64,000 bases of DNA from Allantophomopsis cytisporea. Lineage: Eukaryota; Ascomycota; Leotiomycetes; Phacidiales; Phacidiaceae. The position numbers and the translations under genes were made by a program. The notes below the pieces were generated by a model. The model did not search any database. It saw nothing but the letters and a program-made list of their open reading frames with translations, and had not been told where the DNA came from. Shown here in pieces: positions 11,017 through 22,593 of this stretch (position 1 is the first letter of the stretch; each line of letters opens with the position of its first letter). The stretch covers positions 2,232,001 to 2,296,000 of the forward strand of contig CP103023.1 of assembly GCA_024752435.1 (NCBI GenBank). Direction: 5' to 3'.

Positions 11017-12758
11017 ATGGATGCGCACGCCGTCGCAATTGCTGCGCTCAGCGAGTTTGCAAATCATTCGAATCATGCTCCCGAAGTAGCGGGAGGCGAC
11101 CTTGTCGGCGACCGATCAAATAAGGTGTCGGCAGCCAACCGCGTTGATGCAACACATCTACAGCCTCGACAACCATCACTTTCGTTGCAGGAGCCTCAGA
11201 CAAACGGCGAATCACAGCCAATATCGACCTCGAGCAGTACCTCCCAAACTACAAATACCGACAGCCATGAGAGTCAAAACACACCCCCGACTTCTGATGG
11301 CTTCTCCTCGCAAGAGTTTGAGTCTCAATTATCTCAAAGTACAAAGGTCGCTGCTGTATTAAAACACAATGGCGTAAACTCTCCGGGAAAACAGCTGCTT
11401 AGTCCAGGAACTATCGCGGGTCAAAAGAGGACCGCATCAGGGAATGTGAAGCCATATGAGTCCCGACAACGCACAACCCCTGGAACATCGCCTCAAAGCC
11501 GACATACTAGAACCTCAAGTGTTGTTAGCAATACCTCATCGGCTGCCAGCACAAGGATTGGAGAGGTAATTCACCATTTTCTGCGTTTCTATACAGCTCT
11601 TATGGTCTTAAGCCCGTAACTGCTGTCTTTCTTGCAGATACCGCTATGAAATATACTCTACAAGCGCAGTTGGGGTTGCTCGGATCATGGGTTCATCAAA
11701 TCAGTCTCGCTGGACCCTCACTTGACTCATTTGAATGAGTGCATATGAACTTTTATGGAGTTTATGTGTTGAGGTCTGGGCTCTAATTCCTCATCGATAG
11801 CGACAATGGCTATATATTTGAGATGTTCTTTGCTAACTTGCTATAGCTATCCTCTGAGCTGAAGGCTCGTTTGACGTATGCGATGGTAAAGGTCCAGAAT
11901 GGATGGCAATCACTCCCAATCGATGAAGTTGAGTCTCTTGCGTCCCAAAAGGGCTCACCTACCTCATCCACATCGACGCTTAATGGCCGTCGAAATGTCC
12001 TGGCATCTCCTCGCACCGCGATTGCAGATATCCAGGCACAAAACTCCCGACCACAAGAATATTACAAGTCAGCACCTATACCGATACCGGTCATGGAGGC
12101 GACAGCTCCGAGTTCAAGTGCGGAGCAAGCAACAAGAACTTATGAGTCGTTCTGGGCGGATCATCCGATTAGTCAAAGATCTGACGTTACCTCGCCTTCA
12201 CGATCTTTAGCCCCGCCAGCTGACATTAAATCACGACCAACACTGCAATCACATCGCTCGAATACTCCAACGTACTCAATGTCCCCGAATCTACATCCAG
12301 ACAACATCCCTAATGCTGAACAGTTGAGACGGGGTGGCCCACGCACGCCTGTTCGACAAGCACAAGATCAACATGCAATGCTTCGAACTCCAAGTCAAAA
12401 ATCGCTCCAAGAGCAGGATGCACTTGAGACACTGCTGTCTTTGAGTAGTCCAAGCCGTGCGAATGCGAATCATAATTTCCCAACTTCCCAACCCGCACCA
12501 CCTCAAGGAAGTCCACTGCGTTCTGAATTCTTAACAGCTGCTCGAGGTGACCAATCTCGACATGCTGGTTTCAGCGGAGTTGAATCTATCGACGATAACA
12601 GCGACTCAGGGCTCTCGTCATCTGCTCCAAACAAGCGACGTATGGGAAGAAAAGCAGACGATCATATTGATCGAATGCTTGATGATATGCCCGATATAAG
12701 TAGTGATGAAGAGATCGAACTGCCTGTTACGCCCAGGCGTGCAATCGTGCGCACTTAG
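11017..12758 (+). CDS. Whi5/Nrm1-like G1/S transcription repressor
   Basis: Two exons, 11017-11565 and 11847-12758 (486 residues), joined across a 281-nt intron, long for this window. The intron ends in a consensus TGCTAAC branch and TATAG acceptor. Directly after the join is LSSELKARLTYAMVKVQNGW (residues 184-203), the signature of the fungal Whi5/Nrm1 family, which binds SBF/MBF complexes and represses G1/S genes until CDK phosphorylation releases it. The rest is Ser/Thr/Pro/Gln-rich and probably disordered, with many SP/TP sites (for example SPGKQ, TPRRA, TPVRQ) that could be CDK targets. DALETLLSLSSPSR near residue 375 is a further short conserved-looking motif. Family assignment rests mainly on the one motif. 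The large intron contains a strong internal acceptor at 11637 followed by an in-frame stop, described among the findings. Confidence 0.75.
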
Positions 12759-14089
12759 GATATCCACTTTTATATTGCATATTTCGGAATTCTGTTATTT
12801 GTCTTTGTGCATAGAGTTGTGCACTTGACTTCAAGGGATGACCATCTTCATCGGCGTACATAGCGATTGCTTTGGTGTAATCTATATACCCCAGATATAC
12901 TTACTTTGCATTGGATCTGGAGTGGCATATTTTGGATTTGGTGCATTTACCTTTGCGTTTAAGTTTTGTACATTTTAGGATCAGGCATTGGGGCGTTTCG
13001 TTGCAAAAGGAGCTCCGTCCTTCCTCCATGGGCGGTCCTTTATAAGAGACGTAGAGAAGAGTGATCAACGGAGCCTACGATCACGTCCTTGAGCTCTAGA
13101 TTAGGTCGTATATCAGATGAAGGTGTCCTCAATAAAGACCTTCTAGCAATCATCCTTCAGATGCTGTGACCGTGACCGTGATCTACACCACCTCGCCTGT
13201 ACCGAACAGCTTGAGTACAAAAATATGCTCGTCATCAGCCCACTATATAAGATACCAAGCTTAGCCAAGCCTCAACGATCTTCCTGCTCATCTGTCACAC
13301 ATCAGGAATCCAAGCCGTATTCTCGACGTCCTCTGTTTTATCTCTAATACAGGCGCCTTTAAGCCTGATGTATGCTACACACACTTGACTACGTATACAA
13401 CACGATTCGGCAAATGTTGTACATAGAAGTCCGAATTGCTCTACTCGTATAAGGGCCACAAGGCATAGATCCAACATCTCGAAATAAACCCATGTTGTAG
13501 TTGGACGTGCATACGACGGGCATTTAGCCTTTCACTCGTCATATCCTGACCCTGTTTGTATTGTCGCTCTGCGAGGTGCGTTTTGTCAGATATAAGCAGA
13601 CGATCAAACGGCAAGTATCTCTTCGGAGATGCAACCTACCCGTGTATCAAGATGCCAAGGCTTGGTTTTACACCTGGATTTGCTGATTCACTATGGGGGA
13701 TATTCAGAAGTCGGGACTGGTCATTGGAGTTACAAGGGCCGCGGAGGGAAAGCCCCAGACTGCTGCATGTCAACGTAATCAATCGGTTGAGTGTAAACCA
13801 AATGTACGGATTGTGATTCGGCTGAAATTCTCTATCACGAGTTTTAAGGTCTGATTTCTTGGCCTGAGCTGAATCATGTCTTGGATAATGGATCGTTTCT
13901 TAGACGAGATGGATGCCGGTAAGTTACTCCGTGTTCATAAGGTATGTATGTAGAAGGTTCTCAGATTGCCTCGTATCAAATCGAGAGGGTCAAGATCTGA
14001 GTCGCCTATCATCTAGAGCTGTACTCCTCGGCAAGGAGTATTCTGTACAGACTCTCACATGAAGAGTGTGTGTACGTATTCATGCATAT

Positions 14090-14102
14090 ATATATATATA
14101 TC
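14090..14102. repeat. (AT)n dinucleotide microsatellite
   Basis: A short run of alternating T and A, about six units. No coding context. Confidence 0.7.
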
Positions 14103-17079
14103 GACTCCTTTATCCATTTTCTAGAGCCAAAGGCTGACTGCGCCTGTCCACTCACATCCAGTCGAGCCTCACCCCCTCGGAAGTTCCTTTGCAAAGGTCC
14201 TTGTAGACGAAGACGAATACTTTGTCGACTCTTGAATATTGGTGCGTTTGGCATTGCGAGTCGAGTCCATGCGCTATTGGTTGGTCGGGACTACGCTGCA
14301 TGGCCGTGCTGTTTCGCGTGTTTCAGAGTGTCTTGAGACGCTATGTTTGGAGTCGGCTTCTCGAGCTCCCGCAACTCTACTACGTGTGTACTTCCCTGGA
14401 GAAGAATTAACAAAGGGTTTTTGTTGGTGATATGTAGATGGACCTGTGATGAGTGCTATGCATATGTTGTACACCCGTGCATTATTGTGAATATGGAGAT
14501 GGAGTTGATGTAGCTTCGTATAATGCCCTTTTTGGGCGATTTCTTCTTGCCCGTTATGCAGGCACACATATACTTCTCTCTATATGAGGTAAGGTACGGT
14601 ACCTGCGGTAGGATTCAAGCTTACCTCATCCTTCCTTCGCCATCAAAACCATTGATGGATCAGTCACACTCTCATCACGAATACTACCATTTTGAAGAAT
14701 TGCACCCATCACAAAGCACAGAAATCCGAGTCTGAACCTTCAGAGAATACCGCTTTGGGAATATCCCTCATTCCCCTCCTCGTGAGACGTCACATTTCTC
14801 ACCTAAGCCAAATGACACTTGTTCACCCAGACGCTCACGCAACATCTGATACTCGACACTTTGCCCGAGCGACTGGGCAAGATTCCTTGTCTACAAAGGC
14901 AAGTACACAGCGTTTCGGTGTGCTCTTCTGCCGAGCCGAAACATAAGGAGTATAATTCTGTATCATGAAGGCTGTGCTTGTGTATTAGGTGACATTCATC
15001 CGGTAAGAGAAAGCACTTGCTCCCTTGGATCCGCGTTGTTTATTCTGTTTGCCGGCGGGCTTACGAGTGGAGGTCTTGATAGTGCTCCTGATTCATGCTT
15101 TCGACATGTGCAACGGCGTGATGTACTCGGACATCGGAACAAAAATATGAGAAAGCTCACTGTGTTCACTATCTGCTTCTCGTTCCGGAACCCGAGATTG
15201 AGTGCTCGGCGACCTTGTTCCAAGTACAGTGCAGTATTGATTGTCACCAAGGACAAACACGTCAGTAGATGGCAGAAATCTGTTGTGAATCCATCGCTTG
15301 TCTGCAGTAATCTACGCCCAGTCACTCCATTCTCTTGAACGATATGAGGCTCATGCTGCCAGAATTGATTAAGGAGATTGCCGTATATTGATGTGCTATA
15401 TTTGTGCTGTGACGGACAGGCTGGGCAGCGCTTTTACCTGCTTTGCGATGCAATGGAACGTATCGAATACAGACACCACCACCACAACAAACCCACCTTT
15501 CTCTTGCTTGGCTTTCTTTTACGTATGTACGCAATATCAATGGTATGCACAACACGCACACAAGCTGATCATCTCGGTAGTGCATATATTATCCCCTGAC
15601 TTGCGCAGAAAAATGAAAATTCTACGGCGTACAGCGTAATTCTCCTCTTTTTAAATGGGGACGGGCTGGGGTGACAGGTAGAGAGTTCCACAGTAACAAT
15701 ACAGTAGTTCGCAGTAGCGATCGATCACCAGCCGCCGTGCACAGTAGTATTGTGTACTGCAACGAAACCATACTCTAGCAGGCAAAGACACCAGTCGATT
15801 CAGGTACTTACTGCGTAGCGTCTATCACCATCCAACGGCGGCGAGCCCAATCCAAATGCTGGGTACACGATCGTTGACATTAGTAGTGATGTTCCAGCTC
15901 AGAGTTGAAAGCCCTGGGATAGCCGTACGGTACCTGACTAAGATTGTGCTAGATACGCTGGCCGGCCTGCTAATCAACGCCCGTAAAAGCCTCTCCGCGT
16001 CAGCAATACACTCTTGTTCTCTTGTTCGCCCTTCCGCGATGTATGTCCCATCCACTCGCTGCGCTCACTATCGCCGTTCGTCGCCTTCTCTTGCCTGGGA
16101 GGCTCAACTGTGGATTGGGGACGGTTGACGGTGGATTACATCGCGCGCCACAGTGGCTCCCTTCTGTCCCTCCTTGTCAACGAAGGATTCTTTTTTCGAT
16201 CGTGAACCACTCACTGTTGCTGGACTACAGTTACTTCTTACTCCCTACTACGTACTCCTTGGGTAACATGCGTCGTCTGTTGCGTGGTATACTACGGCAC
16301 AACTCAGTTTGGACTCCACTGTGCTTACTTGTATTACAATATACAGACTTTCGGAACATTCAATAGTCCCTATACGACAACAACAACAGCAACCGGTTTG
16401 TACTTCGTAACCCATCGTACGTATGTACTTCGACTCGGACTCGGACTATTTACCATGATACACACGCTCTGATTCTGGCTTCGTCAGTCATTTGTCAAAT
16501 CTAGGCGTGTCCATCGAATCATCTCACAATAGCCGCATCTTGAAGCACGACCCAGCTTCCGCGCATTGCACTCTCCAGCCAGGGGCAGATGGAGTGCCTC
16601 AGTGATAGTGGTAGTGGTGTTGGCAGTGGTTGTGATCGAGTGCTGTGATCCGAGTGCTTGTAACTCCTCACGCCTCGTTTCCTTCTTCCCCACTAACTTG
16701 CGGCACGTCGTGTCTTGGCTTTCCATGGCACTGCCGGGGCCATGTTTTAGGACAGCCTCCTCCAGCGACTACCACTCAACTACCCAGCGACTGTCCACGC
16801 CCATGCTCCAGGGACATAGAAAACGCACAACCCACGACCAGCCCATGACCAGAAATGGCAAAATAGGCTGCTGACGAAAAGAAAGAAAGAAAATGTCTGC
16901 AGGCATGGCGCGGATCATCATCTGCTGGATTGACCTCGTACGTCCTTGTTCATGCGTCAAGATGTCTTTCCCATACAGAGTACTACACTGAACCCCAATC
17001 CGTGCCCGTTCTTTCGCCGCGTCTTCCTCTTCTCTGGTGCAGCTTCATCCTTGTTCCATGTAACTCCAGTTTTAGCTGG

Positions 17080-17406
17080 TAAGGGCCCTTCTCACTTTCA
17101 ACCTTCCACATATTATACTTTCCTTTCCTCGACTCTTTGTCACTCTCTCTCAAATATCTTGCCAGGGACAGGTTCTCCAGCTTGCATTGTCTTTTCGTTA
17201 TTTCAATATCTTTTCCATCTTTCTCTCTTGTTTCTTTTTCCAGTCTTTTGTAGGACCTGTAAATATCATCCTCACCCATAGACGTCATTCTTTGATATCG
17301 GGTTCAGCTCAATTCGCTCTGAACCATACCGACCATCTTCCCCTTCCATTCTATATACCACCTGGTGTGGTCTTTTTGGTGACTTAGTCACTCTTCGAAT
17401 TCTACG
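17080..17406 (+). promoter_or_regulatory. C/T-rich leader or core promoter of the aspartic protease gene
   Basis: The plus strand is dominated by C and T (for example TTTCCTTTCCTCGACTC and TTTCTCTCTTGTTTC). Such tracts commonly flank transcription starts of highly expressed filamentous-fungal genes. A TATATA-like string at 17352-17357 lies only about 50 bases before the ATG and is probably too close to act as a TATA box for this start. Confidence 0.4.
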
Positions 17407-18711
17407 ATGCATTCATTCCTCAGCGCTCTCTTCCTCGTCACTCTTCTCGTCACTTTCGCCGCCGCCAGACCTCACTATGCACCCGTTCAGAAGAGAGGAT
17501 CTTTCAAGGTCGAGAGAGTAAAGAATGCTGCTTTCAGCAAACACAGTGGTACTTTCCAACTAAGCAAAGCACTGGCCAAATATGGCATGCCAATTCCTCC
17601 AAGCCTCAACGCCGCTCTCGAGTCTCGCAAGAAGCATGGTGCTGGATCAAGTTCTTCGACTGCTTCTACCTCCGCTGGCAATAGCTCCAGCGCTGCCGGT
17701 TCAAGTGCAGTTGCAAACACTACTGAGAGCGGAACTGTCGCTGCTACACCAGAGAGTGGTGACTCTGAGTTCTTGGCCCCAATCTCCATCGGTGGACAGA
17801 CCATGAACATGGATTTCGACTCTGGATCTTCAGATCTTTGGGTTTTCAACACCCAACTCTCCACCAAATCCCAGGCCGGCCACACCAACTTCGATCCAAC
17901 CAAGTCCACCTCTTTTGCCCTTATGCAGGGTGCCTCTTTCTCTATCTCTTACGGAGACGGATCTGGAGCTGCAGGAAATGTAGGAACTGATACCGTTAAC
18001 ATTGGAGGCGCTACTGTTACTTCCCAAGCCATCGAGCTCGCCACTGCCGTTTCCTCTTCCTTTGTTTCAGACACACAGTCCAACGGTCTCGTCGGTCTCG
18101 CATTCAGTAAATTGAACACTGTCCAGCCCCAGCAGCAAAAGACCTTCTTTGACAACGTTATGTCCGACCTCGCCGAGCCCGTCTTCACCGCCGACCTCAA
18201 GCACGCCACAGCTGGAGCTTATGAATTCGGCACTATTGACTCTACTAAGTTCAACGGCTCGCTCACCTGGGCGGCCATTAACACCACTCAGGGCTTCTGG
18301 CAATTCTCCTCCCAGAAATTTGCCGTCGGTACCGGTACCACCCAGCAAGCCGCAGGTGGTCAGGCTATCGCTGATACCGGAACTACCCTCATGCTTGTCA
18401 GCACCGCCGTTGCTTCTGCATACTATTCCCAGGTCTCCGGCGCTGCTAACGATGAATCTGTCGGTGGCATCACCTTCCCTTGTAACTCTGCCCTCCCCGA
18501 CCTCAGCGTCGACATTGGGGGCACTTACATGGCAACCATCCCAGGATCCCTCATCAACTTCACCTCTGTCGATGCCGCCGGCACTACTTGTTTCGGTGGT
18601 GTCCAGGCTACTACCTCTGATCTCCAGATCTACGGTGATATCCTCTTCAAGTCCCAGTTCGTCGCTTTCAATGGCGGTAACAACTCGATTGGTATGGCGC
18701 CACATGCTTGA
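17407..18711 (+). CDS. Secreted pepsin-like aspartic protease (family A1)
   Basis: An intronless frame of 434 residues. Residues 1-20 are a clear signal peptide (hydrophobic core FLVTLLVTF ending AAA). A dibasic QKR at 28-30 suggests Kex2-type processing at the start of the propeptide. A Ser/Thr/Ala-rich linker (about 80-117) joins propeptide to the catalytic domain, which starts near EFLAPISIGG. The catalytic aspartates are Asp138 in FDSGSSDLWVF and Asp323 in ADTGTTLM, and the flap tyrosine is Tyr182 in SYGDGSG. The first site reads DSG where most family members have DTG; both forms are active in known A1 proteases. Two cysteines (CNSALPDLS and TCFGG) can form the usual C-terminal disulfide. 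It resembles endothiapepsin- or aspergillopepsin-type acid proteases used for extracellular protein digestion. It has a 4.6-kb upstream and 2.3-kb downstream spacer. Confidence 0.95.
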   Translation: MHSFLSALFLVTLLVTFAAARPHYAPVQKRGSFKVERVKNAAFSKHSGTFQLSKALAKYGMPIPPSLNAALESRKKHGAGSSSSTASTSAGNSSSAAGSSAVANTTESGTVAATPESGDSEFLAPISIGGQTMNMDFDSGSSDLWVFNTQLSTKSQAGHTNFDPTKSTSFALMQGASFSISYGDGSGAAGNVGTDTVNIGGATVTSQAIELATAVSSSFVSDTQSNGLVGLAFSKLNTVQPQQQKTFFDNVMSDLAEPVFTADLKHATAGAYEFGTIDSTKFNGSLTWAAINTTQGFWQFSSQKFAVGTGTTQQAAGGQAIADTGTTLMLVSTAVASAYYSQVSGAANDESVGGITFPCNSALPDLSVDIGGTYMATIPGSLINFTSVDAAGTTCFGGVQATTSDLQIYGDILFKSQFVAFNGGNNSIGMAPHA

Positions 18712-20979
18712 TTCGCTAGTACGTCGTCCGCGATGCGAATTCAAGGCATAAGTTCTTCAGCTTGACTTGCTGTATTTTACCTTCTCATCTTGATGAGTTG
18801 TGTGCAATGTTGATGGGAAGGTGGGAAGGAAGGAAGCGTTTCATCAGCACGCTGTTAATCTGCATTATTGCATAGAGAAAAGATAAATGAAAATATATTG
18901 AATACATTGTCTCGTTTGATACTTATGAGAGTGATCAACGGAGTGTGCTGTACGCTATATGATAGAAGCTCATTATACATGTGTACATACGATTCGCCAG
19001 TTAGTTTAAGGTAGATCATGGCTAGTGACCTCCAGACTCTGAGTATTTAAGGAGGCGCCACTGTTGCTACTAAACCTGACTCCTTTTGTTTTTCCTTTCT
19101 TTTCTTTTGGAAAAGAAAAACTGTCTCATATACATAGCCGAAGGAGGGGCTGAGATACTGAGTCCTGCTCATCTGTTGGCCGGTCTTATTATTGTATCAA
19201 TCGCATCGTCATCAACCATGTTCTCCTCACCGTTTCAGTGTTCGACACATAATATCAGCTATCATCTTCTCAGTATAAGACAGTTGTGGGTTATTCATAC
19301 ATTGTAAACTTGGTAAAATGCACTGTTATTTGTAAGAAAACGACAGAGATTCGGTTCTTGAATGATGAGATGGATAAGTACTTTGAGGCAAGCTATCTAC
19401 ATAGCCGTTCATCCTACTTGGGATGACCTTGGCAGAAGATGGCAGATAGTATTGCTTATTGGCACGTCATATACAGCTAGCTAGCTACGAGAGTGAATTT
19501 CTTAGTGGCTTTGGTATTGGTCGTCGGGTTGCAAGTGATCTGGGAGGTGGATATGAAGGTGCTGTTTCTTTGATATTTAATGACTAGAATCCAGCCAGTC
19601 ACGATTCTTCAAGCACTTATCGAAAGGAATGAAGACGTCAATGATTGATATGTATTGTGACTTATCACCAAGGTTTAGGTCTGATCATGATGATGACGAT
19701 GTGCGTATTAATGGTGAGGCTTCTCATAGTAGATAGCTACCTACATCAGTTGCTGTTGCTTGGCGCGAGAATCGAGGCAACAAATAGTAAGGACGTTCGA
19801 TAAGACGACGCTGTTTCTCAACTTAGAGATGAAAATAGGTTAATATACATACCCCAAGTACATGAAATAACGCTGCTTGTAAGCTAAGTTGACCAGCTCC
19901 TTCTTGTCAAGCACTCGGAAGATACTCTACTATGGTAACACATTTGATGCCATTAGCAACAACTGTGATAGCTGTATATCATAAGTTATCAACTGACCAT
20001 CAAGGTGATGATAAAGCAATGAAGAACCCATATCTCAACTTCACCCAAGTATTAGACATTGCCATTATTGTTTAACAGCCCTAGATTTTGGTGCCAGAGA
20101 AACATATCAATCTGAGTCTCTCCTCTCAAAACCCCTCTACAGTAGCCGTCTACAGCTATGTAAATAAGAGAGAGGAATCACGACAATAAATGTCTAAACC
20201 CGGATAACTTCGATACATCTATAAGGGTAGCAAAGCTCCCGAGAACCAGTTATCAAACCGACAGTACAAAATTTGTTCGCTGGTTGCTGATCGGGTCCTA
20301 GCTTTTCTACAGGTACTAAACGATGACTGATAGAAGATGGTAACGAGGACTCAGATGGTGACGAGAGGCAGTTGAAGATGAGTCCGGAAATAACGATGAG
20401 TCGCAGACGAAGTCCGTTCAAAGACAGTAGACTTAGATCTTGGATGTACAACATATGCTCCTTTGATACTAGCTTGATATCTTTGGCTGGACCGGATGGG
20501 ATGGGGCGGGTGAGGTATTTATACCCGGCCGCTCCTATATACAACTGTTTAGTTCTATAGAAGAGAGATGTGGGCGGTGCCTCGAACAAATTCCTCGTGT
20601 AGAGCTTTGCAAGGCTATTTGAGAAAATTGGAGACGTATTTGGCCAGGACTTGATATATAGGAAATCTGGCTTATATAACAGGACCAAATTGACAGATAC
20701 TATTTAGAGACTCTTGATATAGTAACTCTTCAGACCATCGTGCCTGTAACTTGTTGCTGGCAGGTATAAGTTTACATCTCTATTCTAAGGAAGATTAAAA
20801 TATCCGAGTTTTCTTCATAAAACTTCTGGTAGAAGTTCTTTAAGACATATGTGAATAATGTGCCAATAAATCAACGGTATGCAAAAGCACTCAACATACG
20901 CGGCATTTTTGAACTGTTAAATAGAATCGTTAAAAACCTATAAACCCCATGTCCTCCCAACGCAGACACTGAATCCCCT
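18712..20979. other. Intergenic, one doubtful open frame
   Basis: About 2.3 kb between the ends of the convergent protease and bleomycin hydrolase genes. A minus-strand frame of 164 codons at 20194-20688 is open but matches nothing I know; it is listed separately. The rest is AT-rich with short frames only. Confidence 0.45.
20194..20688 (-). CDS. Doubtful ORF, 164 codons
   Basis: An uninterrupted minus-strand frame rich in Leu, Ser and Ile. No signal peptide, recognisable motif or splice partner is seen. It is long for chance in AT-rich DNA, but its composition is not clearly protein-like. It could be a decayed gene or element fragment, or noncoding. Confidence 0.15.
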   Translation of the reverse strand: MVLLYKPDFLYIKSWPNTSPIFSNSLAKLYTRNLFEAPPTSLFYRTKQLYIGAAGYKYLTRPIPSGPAKDIKLVSKEHMLYIQDLSLLSLNGLRLRLIVISGLIFNCLSSPSESSLPSSISHRLVPVEKLGPDQQPANKFCTVGLITGSRELCYPYRCIEVIRV

Positions 20980-22593
20980 TCAAGCCAAAGCGCCCATAGG
21001 ATCCCAAAGCGGCAAGACAGTAGGCTCCGTCTTCAAAAGATCTCTTATCTCCTTGCTTACAAACGAAGGCTCTACAACGGCCTGATACACAAACTCATCC
21101 AACCAAGCATCACTCATAACGAACCAGCCCTCTTCTCCTGCATCCAAGCCCCATGAGTTTTGCACTCTCCATCTGACGGGCTTGCCGTTCTCGAGATGGA
21201 CAGCAGTCAATACCATCGCATGGGTCATTGCACTTTCACCAGTCATGAGTCTCTGAGCTTTCTTCATACCCAACCGCACATTAAAACCCAACTCGTAGTC
21301 AATCAGGTCCGTATCCATGATCCCGGAAGCCGAGTTCGAGTACTTGCCTACATCAGAGCCGAAGAAGATGGGAAGACCGGCCTTGAGCATCTTCACGCAT
21401 GCATTCTTGAGTTCGCTGATTGGGACATTGACATAGGTGATTCCACGACCGCCAACGATATTTCCGAGACGAGAGACAGTGAGCAGAGTGTTGTATTTGT
21501 TTCTTGGGTCATTAACGAGAGAGAACATGCTGTTGACATCACTGGATGTGATGCGGATTGCTTGGTTGGAAGAAAGCTCTTTGGCAAAAGACACAGGGGT
21601 TGTCTTGAGAGTGTTTGCCTTGCCATTCTTGTCAAGGTAGTTCCAGGTGAACTCGCTGTTTGGTGCTGGTGGCGGCCCAAGGGTGAGCGTGAGGATAAGG
21701 TGGATCTCGCGTATCATCTTTTCTTTGACACTGGCGATATCGGAGGACGAAGACGACTTAGAGACCAAAGATCGAAGAGTAAGGGCATCTTCTCTAAGCT
21801 TGGTAGTGATGAGAGAGTTTATCGCAGACGAAGACGAGGCGTTAAAGCTGTCTGGATAGAGTACTTGTGGTACAAGTCCATACTTCTCAACCAAGTTCGC
21901 GACCCTAAGTTGTTTGTTAGTGGGCAATTTCAAACTCTTGACAACATTTACTTACATGTCCCACTGTCCGCCATCACTCACGGGGGACCCTAAAAGAGTC
22001 TGAACCAATCTGCTATCCAAAGACTCATCTGTTGTATCCAAAATCTGTTCCAAGAAATAGTTGGCCTTCTCAAGTTTATCCCAGAAGAACAAGTATGCCT
22101 GAGAAAGCTCGAACTTGTCCAAGTTATGTCTCTTCATTAGAGCAACACGGAAGACGTTTGTGGAGGCGAAGAGCCAGCATCGTCCGGACTGTCTTTGGTT
22201 CGTAATGGGAGCACCTTCAAACGGGATCTTAACATTGAAGATCTGTTGGTCTGCAATTTTCGTAGAGCGAGAAATGAGGACAGTTCTGGGGTCGCTGGTT
22301 GAAAGTGCGGAGAGAGCCAATCTATTGAGCTATCAGTGTTTGGTTTTGTAAGATAAAATGACACTGATTTACCTGTTCTTAGGATCCTGGAGCAAAGTCT
22401 CTTCCCAATGCTCTACAGTAGAGACCGAGAGGCTTGAAGCCTTATGATTATATTTAAGTTGTCCTTTCTCATTGACGTCGACGTGAACATAGTCCTCCTC
22501 GGTGGATTGTTGTCTCGAAGCCTCATTAGTTCGTGGACGGTAAGCCATGACTTTCTCTGAGTTTTCTTTGATCGTTGACTGCTCGGAACCCAT
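20980..22593 (-). CDS. LAP3: Bleomycin hydrolase (C1B cysteine aminopeptidase)
   Basis: Three exons: 22593-22373, 22321-21956 and 21904-20980 (503 residues). The 51-nt introns restore KNR|LALSALS and GQWDM|VANLVEKYG, both conserved family joins. Bleomycin hydrolase is a hexameric papain-like aminopeptidase of the cytosol; it trims peptides, hydrolyses homocysteine thiolactone and inactivates bleomycin. The catalytic Cys122 lies in NQRQSGRCWLFAS, His424 in SAMTHAMVLTAVH and Asn445 in WRVQNSWG. The protein ends in an Ala-rich tail (MGALA), in keeping with the family's C-terminal arm that sits in the active site and is self-trimmed. The N-terminus begins MGSEQST and is longer than in yeast Gal6; Gly2 could be a myristoylation site, but that is only a possibility. 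The family is certain. Confidence 0.96.

Larger units (their letters stand above)
12759..17406. other. 4.6-kb gene-poor interval upstream of the aspartic protease
   Basis: No convincing gene on either strand. The longest open frames are about 85-110 codons and lack recognisable products or splice-joined partners. An (AT)n run lies at about 14090-14102. The last 330 bases (from about 17080) are strongly C/T-rich on the plus strand, as is common around fungal transcription starts, so the protease may have a long 5' leader. The length suggests a large upstream control region or a noncoding transcript, but neither is visible as such. Confidence 0.5.

Noticed and set aside
13058..13073. A 16-bp sequence (AGAGTGATCAACGGAG) repeated at 18928-18943, flanking the protease region
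   Set aside because: One exact 16-mer pair is not surprising in 64 kb, and no target-site or terminal-repeat structure surrounds the copies.
18067..18744. Minus-strand open frame of 225 codons
   Set aside because: Antisense to the aspartic protease; it arises from strong C-ending codon bias on the real strand.
21160..21993. Plus-strand open frame of 277 codons
   Set aside because: Antisense to bleomycin hydrolase exons 2 and 3, which carry the full catalytic triad in frame.
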